The notes under the pieces were generated by a model. It saw nothing but the letters and a program-made list of their open reading frames with translations, ran no database searches and was not told the DNA's origin. A stretch of 64,000 bases of DNA from NCBI RefSeq assembly GCF_964340395.1, contig NC_135562.1, forward strand, positions 9,509,634-9,573,633, written 5' to 3'. A program made the position numbers and the translations under genes. Positions 1 through 11,685 of the stretch are shown here, one piece after another (the stretch's first letter is position 1; the number at the start of each line of letters is the position of its first letter). The stretch is from Glandiceps talaboti. Its lineage: Eukaryota; Hemichordata; Enteropneusta; Spengelidae.

Positions 1-268
1 TGTTAGACAGCTGTAGCTTTCCATATGATAACACAATCTACCATGTATTTGTAACACAACACAACACTTAAATCTGTATAACGTGTTTGACAAGGGAGTG
101 AGAAAACTTGTACTAATCGCATTGACAAAACTAATATGAACTTTACTGAGTTATCGACAGGTTTTTCTCAAAGATATTCACATTCGTATTTGACTTTACA
201 CTTTTATATCGAATCAAAATATTTTTCTGATAAATTCCTCATTTTATTCTGTTTATTTTAAATTTCAG

Positions 269-2179
269 ATTGTCAAGATGTGTACGACTCTGGACAGACA
301 TCGACCGGAATCTATCAAATCTGGCCTCAGTTTTCTCCAACTCCTTTAATGTCTTCTGTGACATGAACAGAGTTACGGATCATGGTTGGACTGTTATACA
401 ACGACGAATAGACGGCTCAGTTGACTTCCATCGCGATTTCAGTGACTACAGATTTGGCTTTGGTGACGTCATTGGTGAACATTGGCTTGGGAATGAACAA
501 ATATACCAAATAACTTTCGGAAACGGTGGCCCTCTGAAGAGATATGTTTTGAGAATCGACATATCTGATTGGCTTGGTGGCTTTGAATCTGTGGAGTACG
601 CTGGTTTCAGGGTTGAACATCTTACTGACGGATATCAGCTTGGACTTGACAGTTTTCAGGGAGGAGGGGCAGGTGACTCTCTAAGTCGACACAATGGAAG
701 TCAATTCATAACATATGATAATGTAACTGGTGGATACGCTGATCGAGATTCAGGGGGTTGGTGGTTTAACGATTGTCCAACAACAAATTTGAATGGTCTG
801 TATTACTCTGACAACTATGGAAGCTACGACTCGGACTATCCAGATGGGATTCTTTGGAGAGCATGGCGAGGTGCATTCATGTCTTATAAATCAGTCCTGA
901 TGAAGTTCCGACCTGACTTATCTTCAACTTCAGAGGACTGGCAACGGAAAAGCCTGGTACATTCTGGTCTTGGTCATACTGCAAACTCTCCGCCAATACC
1001 TGACTACTGTCCAGAATTATTTCAAGGTAAGGAGTGATCTAATAGTAATGTGTAAACGTTCTTATTAAAATACACATATTTGGCGCCAAGGGCTTTAAAA
1101 TATTTTTTTTAAATACCTCTTTGTCCAATATTCATTCTGTCTATGTCGAATACTATTACAGTACTTCATCTTATTATTCGACAGAGGTTAACGTGGCGAT
1201 ATGGATGAAGATTTGGTATTTTTTTGTATTTTTAATTCATAAAACAAGTTTATCATGGCTTCCTACTTGAAAAATCAATGTGAAACAAAATTGACCAAGT
1301 CTGTGTTTGTAACTAAATACATTGCAAAAAGCTACAAATGTGGAAAAAGTACAATATAACGTGCAAAAACACACATTTTACACATTTATTAATCTTTTGC
1401 AATTTATAGCGTTACAAACAAGGACTTGGTATATGCTGTTTCATGTTCATTTTCCAGTAGGAAGTCACGATAAAAAACTTATTTTATGAATTAATAATAC
1501 AAAATAAATACAGCAAATAGTTTGAGATCGTTAACTTTGTCAAATCTTTACCCTTTTAGATTGTCAGGATGTAGCTGATGGTGGATATTCAGAAGACGGG
1601 GAATATACAATATGGCCAGAAGGTTTCTCAAGCCCGATTACGGTTCGATGTGAATTTGACAAATGTGATGGATGGGTGGTAATATTACGTCGACTGGATG
1701 GGTCGATAGACTTTACTAGAGTTTGGAATCAGTATAGAGATGGCTTCGGTGATACCAATGGCGAATACTGGTTGGGCAATGAGGCAATACACCTGCTGAC
1801 GAACGGACCACGGACTTACGAGTTGCACGTGGATTTGACTCGTGATGATTTGCACGTGGCGTATGTCAGGTACTCATCGTTTCGCATTGAAGATGAAGAC
1901 AACGACTTCACAATCAGAGTAGGAACATTCTTAGGAGGAGAAGGTGGTGCTGATGATTCCTTAGACAATCATCGTGACATGAAATTTACGACTGTTGATA
2001 GAGATAATGATTTGCGTTCAGATGAAAATTGTGCAGTCCGTCATGATGGGGGAGGTTGGTGGTATAAGCACTGTCAACTCTGCGTTCTGACTGGCCCATA
2101 CACAACAAAGATTTTATGGCAATATAGTGCTGATTATCATGAACATGTATACGCATCAATGAAGCTACGTCCAATTTAA
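269..2179 (+). pseudogene. Double fibrinogen-domain (FReD) gene 1, 5'-truncated by the window and frameshifted
   Basis: Two FReD exons are visible: 269-1026 (FReD1, after acceptor TTTCAG) and 1560-2179 (FReD2, ending in TAA). The signal-peptide exon must lie upstream of the window. FReD1 shows the motifs GWTVIQRRIDGS, GEHWLGNE, GGWWFNDCPTTNLNGLYY and WRGAFMSYKSVLMKFRP. FReD2 shows GEYWLGNEAIHLLTNGP, the calcium-type DRDND, NCAVRHDGGGWWY and YASMKLRPI. The exon junction restores DCQD, as in the other four genes. Compared with gene 2, one base is missing in the T-run near 344-349, inside the codons for 'FDV'. Exon 1 is 758 bases, not a multiple of three, so the frame is broken early in FReD1; downstream both exons are open. 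It could be a pseudogene, a null allele or a base-call error. The family assignment is certain; the coding status is not. Confidence 0.85.
1195..1510. mobile_element. Inverted-repeat (MITE-like) element in the FReD gene 1 intron
   Basis: Arms of roughly 110 bases, about 1215-1330 and 1390-1507, are imperfect reverse complements. Landmarks are TTAATTCATAAAACAAG and CTTCCTACTTG on the left, and CAGTAGGAAGTCACG and TTATTTTATGAATTAA on the right. No coding potential. A related fragment occurs at 56430-56545. Confidence 0.6.
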
Positions 2180-4630
2180 TTCAAGCTGTTATAGATATAT
2201 ATAACTTTGAAACTATAGTTATGTTAATGAAAGCTTGGAAAGCAAACAACAAAGCCTCCAAATTATATTACCCTTGAAATTCTCATGACTCATGTTCAAT
2301 GCTCGGTAACTGATTATTTCAAAAACCGATCAATCATAAAGCTCTTTGTTGCCTATACCGTGTTATTTATGAATAGATTTGTTAAACTTTACTAGTCTTG
2401 AGCATATATACGTCTCTGATGAGATATATCATGTTTAAACTCTATGGTCACACACAGCTGGAAACCAAAGACAGATTACGTGACATGCTTGTAACAGGCC
2501 ATGCGCAGACAGAGCCTGTAACAGTACATATGACACAAGTGTTGTTAGAGGCCAGACCCTGTAAATTTGGAAAGATTTCATAGCTGCAATCACAAACATG
2601 TAATAGGTTCGTTGGTACAAGCATGTACACAGTTGTGTAATTTCTGACTGTATACACCGCAGTGGTTACATGTCTGAAACAGGAATGTATACATATGTGT
2701 ATCCAGAGATGCAGCTGAGGTGTGTGTACAGGTTCTGTTATATAGCCTGTAAAATAGGTCAGATTTCAGGTCTGTATATACAGACATATAACAGGTATGT
2801 TGGTACAGGTGGGTATACAGGTGTGTAATTACTGATAATATCTTACAAATGGGTTATATATAGTGTTTAAGTGCACGTACCCACACATTACATTATGATA
2901 AAATCAGGCCTGTGACACACCTGTGTACACATCCATGTATACAGTCATGTACACACAGGTACTGTCCCATGTAGAAAACACGTGCTTGTATACTCATCAG
3001 CGTATCAGCAGTGTACCCACAGTAATGTATACAGTAATGTGCATATCTGTTGACAGGCCTGTGGCTACAGCTCTGTTACAACCACGTGACATGTCTTCGA
3101 CGACACAGTTCTGTAACATGAGAACGTTACAGTGTCTTCAATGTTATAGAGGTGAAATGTTTATGTAGATAACGAACCTTTGCTTGTTCGGTGACGACAG
3201 TGACATTTTACGAATATACTATTCGAATATAATGCTTTTAGAATAGCCCTAGTGGCAAAACTATGAAACTTTTGTTTTTTCCATAACCAGAATATGACCA
3301 GAATGTGAAATAAAAAATATGTAAATAAAACCATTTGGATCAATATTACCAAGTTACTACACTACACTACCCCCTCTCATCATTTGTTTACTTGACTAAT
3401 TTGCCGAGAAAGTGTGTATTGCCTCTCAATATGGAAGTCACATGTTACCAGTACCTGTAGCAGTTTTGTATATTGTGCCATAAAAATCGGTAAATTTACA
3501 TATCTTAGTGGTATGTATGCATAACGTGTCCAAGTGAATTATGAAATCATCGACAGCAATCTAATAACACGAAACGTATGGTTCGCCAGTTTACTTCCCC
3601 TGTCAAGGTGGTAAACCCAGTTCCTTTCCTGAACCAAACTAGTTCTTTCTCTAACAAAACTATGATTAACTGAGTAACCTATACCATGCATACCCCCAAG
3701 GTACACACAGACAGGAAGTAGAGCGCCACCATGGCAAATTGTGGAAAGGCTAACTGTAAAGCATTTTGAGCACCCACACTGGGTGGGAAAGCGCTATATA
3801 AGAACCAACATTATGTAAATGTTCATCTATATTGTTTTTCAGTTGTGTAACTGTGACACTTGATAAATTGTTTACTCGACGTTGTAATTGAATAAAAGAA
3901 GAAAAATGAACAGGATGCACAAATGTATGAGTTGTGATTGGTATGATGAAATTATGTCTTTAATTGTCGATTACATTATTTCCATTGCTCATGTACTCAT
4001 AGATTTTGACATGATGCAATATAACGTTTACAAAATAATGACTGTGAAAGTAAAAACAAATCATTCTGACCGACTGATTTCATTCCTGTAAAGTGATGAC
4101 TGTGGCATCACCTATGCAATCTATAACTATGTTTTTTTTACTACGTATTTCGTTTTGAATGATTTAAATTCTATATAATGTAAAGTGGTTGGGGAACACA
4201 TCTAAGTAATTTAATTCAAGTCTGCAGATCTGCTAATAGATAATAGAAGAAAAATGTAACAGGTGTTGATGACTCATGGTGCCATCTTGATATGGATTGC
4301 TGTTATGACGTCATAGTTATTGATTGTTATTCTGTATACTCAGTCTTCTTGTCACGTGCTACAGAATTACGTCATTCCAATGTTAGTTTCCAATATATAA
4401 AGAAATGATACAAATATTACCTTCTTGTTAGATACTGTAAAAATTTGGATTTAAATCTAAATCTCCCGATGTCGTTGTAATTGCCACCGCTGGTGTACTG
4501 GAAGAAATCATAGTCTTGTCACTGAGGGCGTAGTTTATGGAGATAGAGGGGTAAATATGACATTTATGTTTTTGCACGAGATGTGAACACCTGGTTACGT
4601 CTCATACACTACTCGCACACGTAAAAAACG
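2180..4630. other. Intergenic; TGTA-rich degenerate repeats and a SINE tail
   Basis: No gene is seen. From about 2460 to 3150 the sequence is rich in TGTAACAG, TGTATACA and ACATGT words. It contains a diverged direct duplication (about 2557-2650 and 2747-2830, period near 190). The many short ORFs here are by-products of the repeat. A SINE/LINE-type 3' tail follows at 3748-3815. The last 400 bases are presumably the promoter of FReD gene 2. Confidence 0.5.
3748..3815 (+). repeat. SINE/LINE 3'-tail fragment
   Basis: The block runs GTAAAGCATTTTGAGCACCC, then GGGAAAGCGCTATATAAGAA. This is the typical conserved tail shared by many CR1/L2-type LINEs and their SINE partners. No head (pol III promoter) was recognised upstream. 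Confidence 0.5.
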
Positions 4631-4638
4631 TATAAATA
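4631..4638 (+). promoter_or_regulatory. TATA box of FReD gene 2
   Basis: TATAAATA lies 63 bases before the ATG of FReD gene 2, followed by a short presumptive 5'UTR. The three minus-strand paralogues have TATA-like motifs at similar distances, which supports a focused, inducible-type promoter for the family. The transcription start is inferred. Confidence 0.65.
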
Positions 4639-4693
4639 AGGATAACGAAAACACACGACAATCATTGCTAAATTATAGCTCTATTCATTCACC

Positions 4694-5002
4694 ATGGTAG
4701 GTCGCTTATTAGTGAACGTCTGGCTGATGTCAGTATTGACACTCACAACATATGCTCAACGTCACTTAGGTAAGTTTTTTCAAGATATTCTGAATATTGG
4801 TCTTGGAGGTAGAAATTAATGCTTGTTTGTGTATTGTTGGAAGTGGATCAGGCTCTAGTGTGTTGCTAACAAAACTTCTGGGAGTTATTACATTTCGACG
4901 TTACAGCCATTTAATTCTCTTCACAGCGATCGTTCATTCCATATTTCCTGTTTTTATTTGTCATTGGCATGATCGTTTGACTTGACTATGTGTTATTAAT
5001 GT

Positions 5003-5056
<54 letters not shown>

Positions 5057-7142
5057 CCCGTTGTCTACTTGTTTAAAATTTCCAAAATTTGGATACCCTT
5101 TGAGTACAATGTTGGTATACGAAGGAGTAAGCATATGAGTGGCGAGACTCGATAAGTCAAAATATTTCATAGTCTCAGTCACTCCTTAAAATTTGTTTCA
5201 CATTTACATGGAGCGTCTTTATGCACTTCTTGCATTTTCTTTAAAATTAAGGAATCCTACTGGCATTATTCTTGCTGACAGATGGCATGTTTGAATCAAA
5301 TTAAAAGTTGAACATTATTTCACTTATTTTTTTCATTATTTTAGATTGTCAAGATATTTATGACTCTGGACAAATATTTAGTGGAATCTATCAAATCTGG
5401 CCTCAATTTGCTCCAATTCCTTTTGATGTCTTCTGTGACATGAACAGAGTTACGGATCATGGTTGGACTGTTATACAACGACGAATAGACGGTTCAGTTG
5501 ACTTCCATCGCGATTTCAGTGACTACAGATTAGGTTTTGGTGACGTCACAGGTGAACATTGGCTTGGGAATGAACAAATATACCAAATAACTTTCGGAAA
5601 CAGTGGCCCCCTGAAAAGGTATATTTTGAGAATCGACATATCTGATTTTCTTGGTGGCGCTGATGTTGCGGAGTACTCTGGTTTCAGGATCGAACATCTT
5701 ACTGACGGATATCAGCTCGGACTTGACGGTTTTCTGGGAGGAGGGGCAGGTGACTCTCTAAGTCGACACAATGGAAGTCAATTCATAGCATATGATAATG
5801 GTGAATACGCTGATCGAGATTCAGGGGGTTGGTGGTTTAACGACTGTCCAACAACAAATTTGAATGGTCTGTATTACTCTGAAAACTATGGAAGCTACGA
5901 CGCGAACTATCCAGATGGGATTCTTTGGAGAGCATGGCGAGGTGCATTCGTGTCTTACAAATCAATCCTGATGAAAATCCGACCTGTAGAACCTTCAACT
6001 ACAGAGCTGTTGCATCTTAGTCGTGGCCATGATACGGCAAACTCTCCACCAATACCCGAGTACTGTCCCGAATTATTTCAAGGTAGGGCGGTGTTCATTA
6101 CTATATATGTATAAGTTACTGTACTGATAAGGAAATCTCAAAACCCTTTACACCAAAGTTCTCGACAATATATGGAAATACCTGTATGTGAAACGACCGC
6201 CCCCATCTGATGTGTGTAAGCACAGACAACTAACAGTTAATAGTTGTCTGTGGTGCAAGTTACCTTATGTGATGCGTCTGTCCACCTTTCAACATCCTTC
6301 TACACATCGTTAGTATGTTATCATATCTTGAAGATTGATTCGTTCAGTCAAAAGTTTTATCTCCATGGAATACCAAAACTTCACTGTAGTTTCCACAGAG
6401 GATAACTCGTGAACGGGTTCTTTCATGTTGAGGGATGGCTTGCAACAGATGCATTTCTCAAAATTATTAGAACAATTAGTTAATATTGTCTGCTACCCTT
6501 AACTTTACCTTTATCTAAATAGATTGTCAGGATTTAGCCGACGGTGGCCATTCTAAAGATGGGGAATATGGAATATGGCCCGAAGGTCTCTCAAGCCCGA
6601 TTACGGTTCGATGTGAATTTGACGACGGTGACGGGTGGGTGGTAATACTACGTCGACTAGATGGGTCGGTAGACTTTGCTTTAGTCTGGAGTGAATATAA
6701 AGCCGGCTTTGGTGATACCAATGGCGAATACTGGTTGGGCAATGACGCAATACACCTCCTGACAAACGGACCACGAACTTACGAACTGTATATTGATTTG
6801 ATTCGTGACGATTTACACGCTGCATATACCAGATACACAACGTTTCGTATTGAAAATGAAGACAATTACTATGCACTCAGGTTGGGAACTATTTTCGAAG
6901 CAGGGGGTGGTGCTCATGATGCGTTCGATTACCATCGTGACATGAACTTTACAACTACCGACAACGACAACGATGATTGGCCCAATAACTGTTCCACTGA
7001 ATTTGGAGGGGGAGGTTGGTGGTATAAAAGTTGTTACCACAGTGAGCTGACAGGATATTACCCGGATGACGTCATCTGGATTTACGATGGAGGCTTTCGT
7101 GGACATGTATACGCTTCGATGAAGTTACACCCTGTACAGTAG
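4694..7142 (+). CDS. Double fibrinogen-domain secreted lectin-like protein, gene 2
   Basis: Three exons, 4694-4769, 5345-6082 and 6523-7142, join in phase 1 to give 477 aa. Exon 1 encodes a signal peptide (MVGRLLVNVWLMSVLTLTTYA, likely cleaved before QRH). Exon 2 is a full FReD of about 220 aa, opening DCQDIYDSGQ, with GWTVIQRRIDGS, GEHWLGNE, GGWWFNDCPTTNLNGLYY and SYKSILMKIRP. A short Cys-containing linker (EYCPELFQ) follows. Exon 3 is a second FReD with GEYWLGNDAIHLLTNGP, DNDND, GGGGWWYKSC and YASMKLHPVQ. FReD1 lacks the DxDND calcium motif and its nearby Cys; FReD2 keeps both but lacks NLNG. FReDs of this type (ficolin, tachylectin-5) bind acetylated sugars outside the cell, so innate recognition is inferred, not shown. 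A TATA box and an AATAAA flank the gene. Start and splice sites match the paralogues. Confidence 0.93.
5005..5054. repeat. (GT)n microsatellite
   Basis: About 25 GT units in intron 1 of FReD gene 2. Apparent His/Thr-repeat ORFs on the opposite strand are artefacts of this tract. Confidence 0.95.
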
Positions 7143-7313
7143 CTGTCATAGATATGGAACGTTTGATAGTTTCAAAATCACCTTTTACCGAAATTAAAGT
7201 TGGAAAAAAATATTTTGTGGGTCTGAAAAGGGATAATTCAAAAATGTATAATATTAGTTCATAAATAACGTTGTGTTATTATTCCTGTGTTAATTGAATG
7301 GTGTGAATTTGAT

Positions 7314-7319
7314 AATAAA
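7314..7319 (+). terminator. Polyadenylation signal of FReD gene 2
   Basis: Canonical AATAAA sits about 170 bases after the stop codon of FReD gene 2, in AT-rich sequence. It is the first full AATAAA downstream of the stop on that strand. Cleavage is not demonstrated. Confidence 0.5.
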
Positions 7320-8574
7320 GCTATGATAACATGAAAATATTAAAATTTTCATAAATCAATTAAAATGTATACAACCAACATATATTGTTATGTTTGATTT
7401 GAATTAAGTTCCGATTGAATTCCTGTTTTGTGATGTGTCCACTTGTGAAATCATAGCTTATATATGAGCGTACTTTACTAGCCATGCACTTGTGTGTGTG
7501 ATATTTTAAGCTGCTAAGCCATGTACTAGATGAGAGTTAATATTGGTGCAATGATGTGCAATTTGTAGCTAGTGTTAGAAGTAGCTTACATACATCATTG
7601 AATTAAAGTCACGTGTTCAAGAGATTTTGCATGCTATTTGATTGAGATTACGTCATTCATAAATACGTGATAATCTTAAACATGGAGAAAATTGGAAATT
7701 TCCTTTGAAGCCACAAATACAACACTCCAAGACTCTCATAATCTCCAAGGATGTAATCTAAAGATGATAAATGTAAACGTAAAGAGAAGGAGAGATTTGA
7801 ATCCATAGACTTTCTTTGAAAAACATACTGGTAGAAATCCGTATTATACAAAACATTGTCGTTGTGTGTTCCTTCACTAAGTTAACTTCCTTAATGGTTC
7901 GCCGTTGAAATAGAAACCAATGCAGTTGTGATACATACGAATATTACTAGTAAACATTACTGTCTTGGTCGAGTACTACATCATAATTACTTGGGAGTTC
8001 TGATAGACTACGTTATTATGACTAAAATACTTTGGCTATTATCAAAATACAACGCTCACACCCTCTCATGTATCAGCTTCACCATTTGTTTATCACTCAT
8101 GTGAACTACATGTGCAGACGTGTCAGGAGAATTCTGCAGTACTAGCTATCTGGTCATATTTATATTGTGTCACTCTATTTGCTGTGTGATAACAACTGTC
8201 TGGCTGTCACGTTGGTCTCTCGTGATTGATGGATCGAACTAGGATGTTGACAGATCTTTTCAGTTGTTCTAGTCCGCATGCGCAGATCACATAGTCTCTT
8301 AACTTCTTCTCAAAACATTGCCAAAAGATGTCAGATTATAGAGGTAACTTTTGAAGATTTCACAACTTAGTAATGATGAAATGGGGGGGGGGGTGCAATA
8401 TTCAAGGAGGAGGAGGGGGTTTTGAAGATAGTTTTGTTAATGGATGAACCTAGTATAGTTCATGGTTTGTGTAAATATTAGTTTTAAATTATTTGATAAT
8501 TTTATAAATTGACAATGAAAAGGATATTAACAAAACATGGTAAAATTAATTTAAGTTGGTGGTGATGTGGTGAT

Positions 8575-8607
8575 GATGGTGGTGGTGGTGGTGGTGGTGG
8601 TGGTGGT

Positions 8608-8639
<32 letters not shown>

Positions 8640-8650
8640 TGGTGGTGGTC
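8575..8650. repeat. (GGT)n/(GGC)n trinucleotide repeat
   Basis: A run of GGT units, then about eight GGC units, then GGT again, with no flanking coding sequence. Confidence 0.9.
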
Positions 8651-10439
8651 TATAGTCGAGTTGAAGTGTTTCTTTCACAACAAAGAGGCTGTCCCGGCGA
8701 TGTGAATCTATTCAAAGATTGACACTGATTGGTAAACATACTTCATACAATCAACATATGTCCTTTGTTTTCTAACCAATCAGAATGAACTTTATAAAGT
8801 GCTTCACATTATCTGAGATTGTCTGCTGCTGTTTATACAGAGACAAAAGAAATGTCAGTTGCCCTTTAATTATCATGTGTGTAGCAAAGGTGACGCGACC
8901 TTTTATTGGACCTGTGAAGTCGTTCATGGCTGACTATTCTAAAACATACACACCCTATCGGCGAATATCGAATTCTACTTTACACTTAGTGCACCACAGT
9001 TGTAGACTCTTGCCGTTGAGGGCTTCACCCACTACAAAGTTTCACAAAATATATTGAGCGGTATACTGTTTAATGTTTCATTTGGTAACTTTTTACCTTT
9101 AATAGTAACATCAATTAGGTGCACATCAAATATGCTTTTCTCTACCGTAATATTTGTGAACAATCTGATACTTTGGAAAGTGTTATGGGGCACGGACTAT
9201 TTTGCCACCTGGTACAATATCGCTGCACTTGGATTATGAGTGGAAGGTGGTATTTCAAATGGCGGTGTGAAATCCGATAGGTACCCAAATATTTCTTAGC
9301 CCGTTGGTGGCGCAATACTTCGACATCTCAACGTTACTCCGGATCCCCAGGGGGAGGGTACCTACCATATATTGCAAATGGAGCACTTTCCAACTAGAAT
9401 TCAACTACACTTAAAACAACTACCGCTGATTGGTTGACTGGTTGGTGATTGATGAAGTTCTCAGTGGTTAGTAGGTAGAGAACACGGCCCGAGTGGTGAG
9501 ACGATCAAATATTGCGTTATTCAAATAGGTTTATAGATCTTTGTACGGGTTGTGTTTATTTTTTAAAATGGGACCAGCAGGGGAATATTAAGTGGAATTC
9601 CATTTTTCTTTGTCACAGTATTCTATATCATTCACCGTATTTTAACCACTTATGGTATCAAATTATTCTTATGATCTTATTCAAATGGTTTGTTTTCATT
9701 TAATCATGCTTTTCCATATTACTAGGAAGACATTTGCCTGGTTTATCACAACGTTACTATATTTAAGAAATAAACCACCCCCCATGGGGATGGTATACCC
9801 CAAGGTCAAGTTATGACCAGTTGACAACATATAATATACACACGAACGTGCGCGACTGTGCATATGGAGTCAACTGGTCAGAAACACCAATGCCTGGAGG
9901 TGATTTAATGTTATTGTATTATGTTTGAAATTATTTTTTTTAAATGGAAAAATGACGTTATCGATTGGCCGCAGAATCTGAATATATGTTCGTTATGTTC
10001 ACAGCATCCTTCGAATCTGTACGATACAATGTTAACTTGTATGACGGCGTCATTAAACTTATGTCTATACAACGTGTCATTTACTACATAGTAGGGAATG
10101 AATAGAAACTGGGACGCAAGGTCGAAAGGTGGTATACGTCACCACATTTACAATTGTCAAACAGATGTAAAATCGTATGGACATCATTGTGTATGAATTA
10201 TTGACCAATCAGAAGTCTGTCTCAAGTCATGAATATCTCTAATTATATATTCGACCAATCAGGTTCTATCGCATAACTACGTACGTCAGAGACTATTCTA
10301 ATTTATGTTGGCTTTTTTTGCGCACAGATGTGTTGGGGCATGGCCAGGGCTCCAGTGCTGTAACTGTGTTGAGGTGTGGCTTCAATACTGGTAGATTTGG
10401 AGAACGGAGAGGAAAATTCAAAATTGAAAATGTCTATTT

Positions 10440-11130
10440 ATGGTCGCTGAAATACCGTCATATCTTCAACAGTGCCTCAAGACTTCAGGTAGGCTAAATA
10501 AAATTTACAAGTGGTTTCAAAGAAATAAAATGGAGTTAAATGGTAAGAAATGCAGGGACTCGGAAATGAGAATTCTCTTCTCAAGATCTGATATTGACCT
10601 CCCTCTTCTTAAGCATTTGAGGAGGTCAATTCCTAAAACGTTATCTTACTCAGTAACCTGGATTCTCACGTCGAGGAAGTCGTCAGTAAAGCGTGTAAAT
10701 GCCTGCAGTCATTGCGGGTTTTGTGTCGGTATGGAGCCAGTGTTGATGACGTGAAACCGATTTACATCTCGTTGATTAGTTATTGCCTAGAATTTTCATG
10801 TATAGCTTGGCAAGATTGGCTTAAAGATAAATTGTGAAATTATCATTGGAATGTGTTTAGAAAAGAGCCTTGCGTGTAATGTTGCTCTATGTACCTTACA
10901 AGCAAGCAATTCGTCAACTTGGTATTGTTAGTTTAAAAGGAAGGCGTAAGAATATCCGTCAAGAATTTGTCTTTAGGATTGTACAAGTACAACACAAACT
11001 TCACCACCTTGTACCGGATGGCCATTCATGGTTATGAAACCCGCCATAACACCAAAATCACATTCAAGTGTAGGACAAAACGTATGGAAAACAGCCGTGT
11101 CGTGTATTGTATCAAGTTGAACCAGTAGTG
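10440..11130 (+). mobile_element. Non-LTR retrotransposon fragment (reverse transcriptase C-terminal region)
   Basis: The reading frame at 10440-10754 gives LNKIYKWFQRNKMELNGKKC, the 'W.....M.LN..KC..M.I' block found just after the palm domain of CR1/L2/jockey-type reverse transcriptases. Shifted frames downstream continue the family (VEEVVSKACKCLQSLRVL, YISLISYCLEFSCIAW, then a tail ending near RTKRMENSRVVYCIKLN). Several frameshifts and stops show it is dead. The 5' part is missing. Confidence 0.7.
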
Positions 11131-11685
11131 TGTCTCATTTTTTGTTAATTCATGTCGCATTATGTATTAATTTTTGTAACTTTAAAAAAAAAATATTTTC
11201 ATGGTTTACCATTACTTCTTTGTTTTGTGCAACTTTTACTACAGCTGTCATTGCATTTAGTTGCAAATAAACCAATGTTTTTATTAAATATACACAAACC
11301 GGGCGCGGTGTCATCAATTTTAAACTTGGTACTTTCTGACGCAATGTGGTATGTGTGCTTTTGTTAGAGGTCAAAACCAATGAAGCTGAGCTGAGGCTCC
11401 ACTTGGTTTTGTCCAATTCATTCTTCATACTTTTATCTTCGCTTTTCTTATATCATTTACTCTCGTAAGTCGTTCTTTATCATCTTAGCATGGAAACGTC
11501 TGAAATATCCCAGTCTTTGTGTTTGTGTCCTGTGAAACTTGTGAGGATCTTCTCAAGAATTAACCAACAGACATATTTACAACTTGGTTTGTATTTTCAA
11601 TAGCAGAAGTTCTCAAAGATTTGAAAGAGCAACTCGAATATACACTTTTATATGCATTATTGATGCAGTACCTGGAACCACGAGG
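11131..11685. other. Intergenic, no feature seen
   Basis: AT-rich spacer between the LINE remnant and duplication copy A. Overlapping short ORFs on both strands have no recognisable motif. Confidence 0.4.

Larger units (their letters stand above)
7143..10439. other. Intergenic, no gene recognised
   Basis: Between FReD gene 2 and the LINE fragment. It holds the presumed 3'UTR and poly(A) signal of gene 2, a G-rich patch (8380-8420), a GGT/GGC tract (8575-8650) and otherwise unassigned AT-rich sequence. Short ORFs (for example 8785-9057 and 9512-9703) show no family motif. Confidence 0.5.

Noticed and set aside
270-360. The apparent start of FReD gene 1 with an N-terminus MSRCVRLWTD
   Set aside because: This is the wrong frame upstream of the one-base deletion. 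The true frame reads DCQDVYDSGQ from the splice acceptor.
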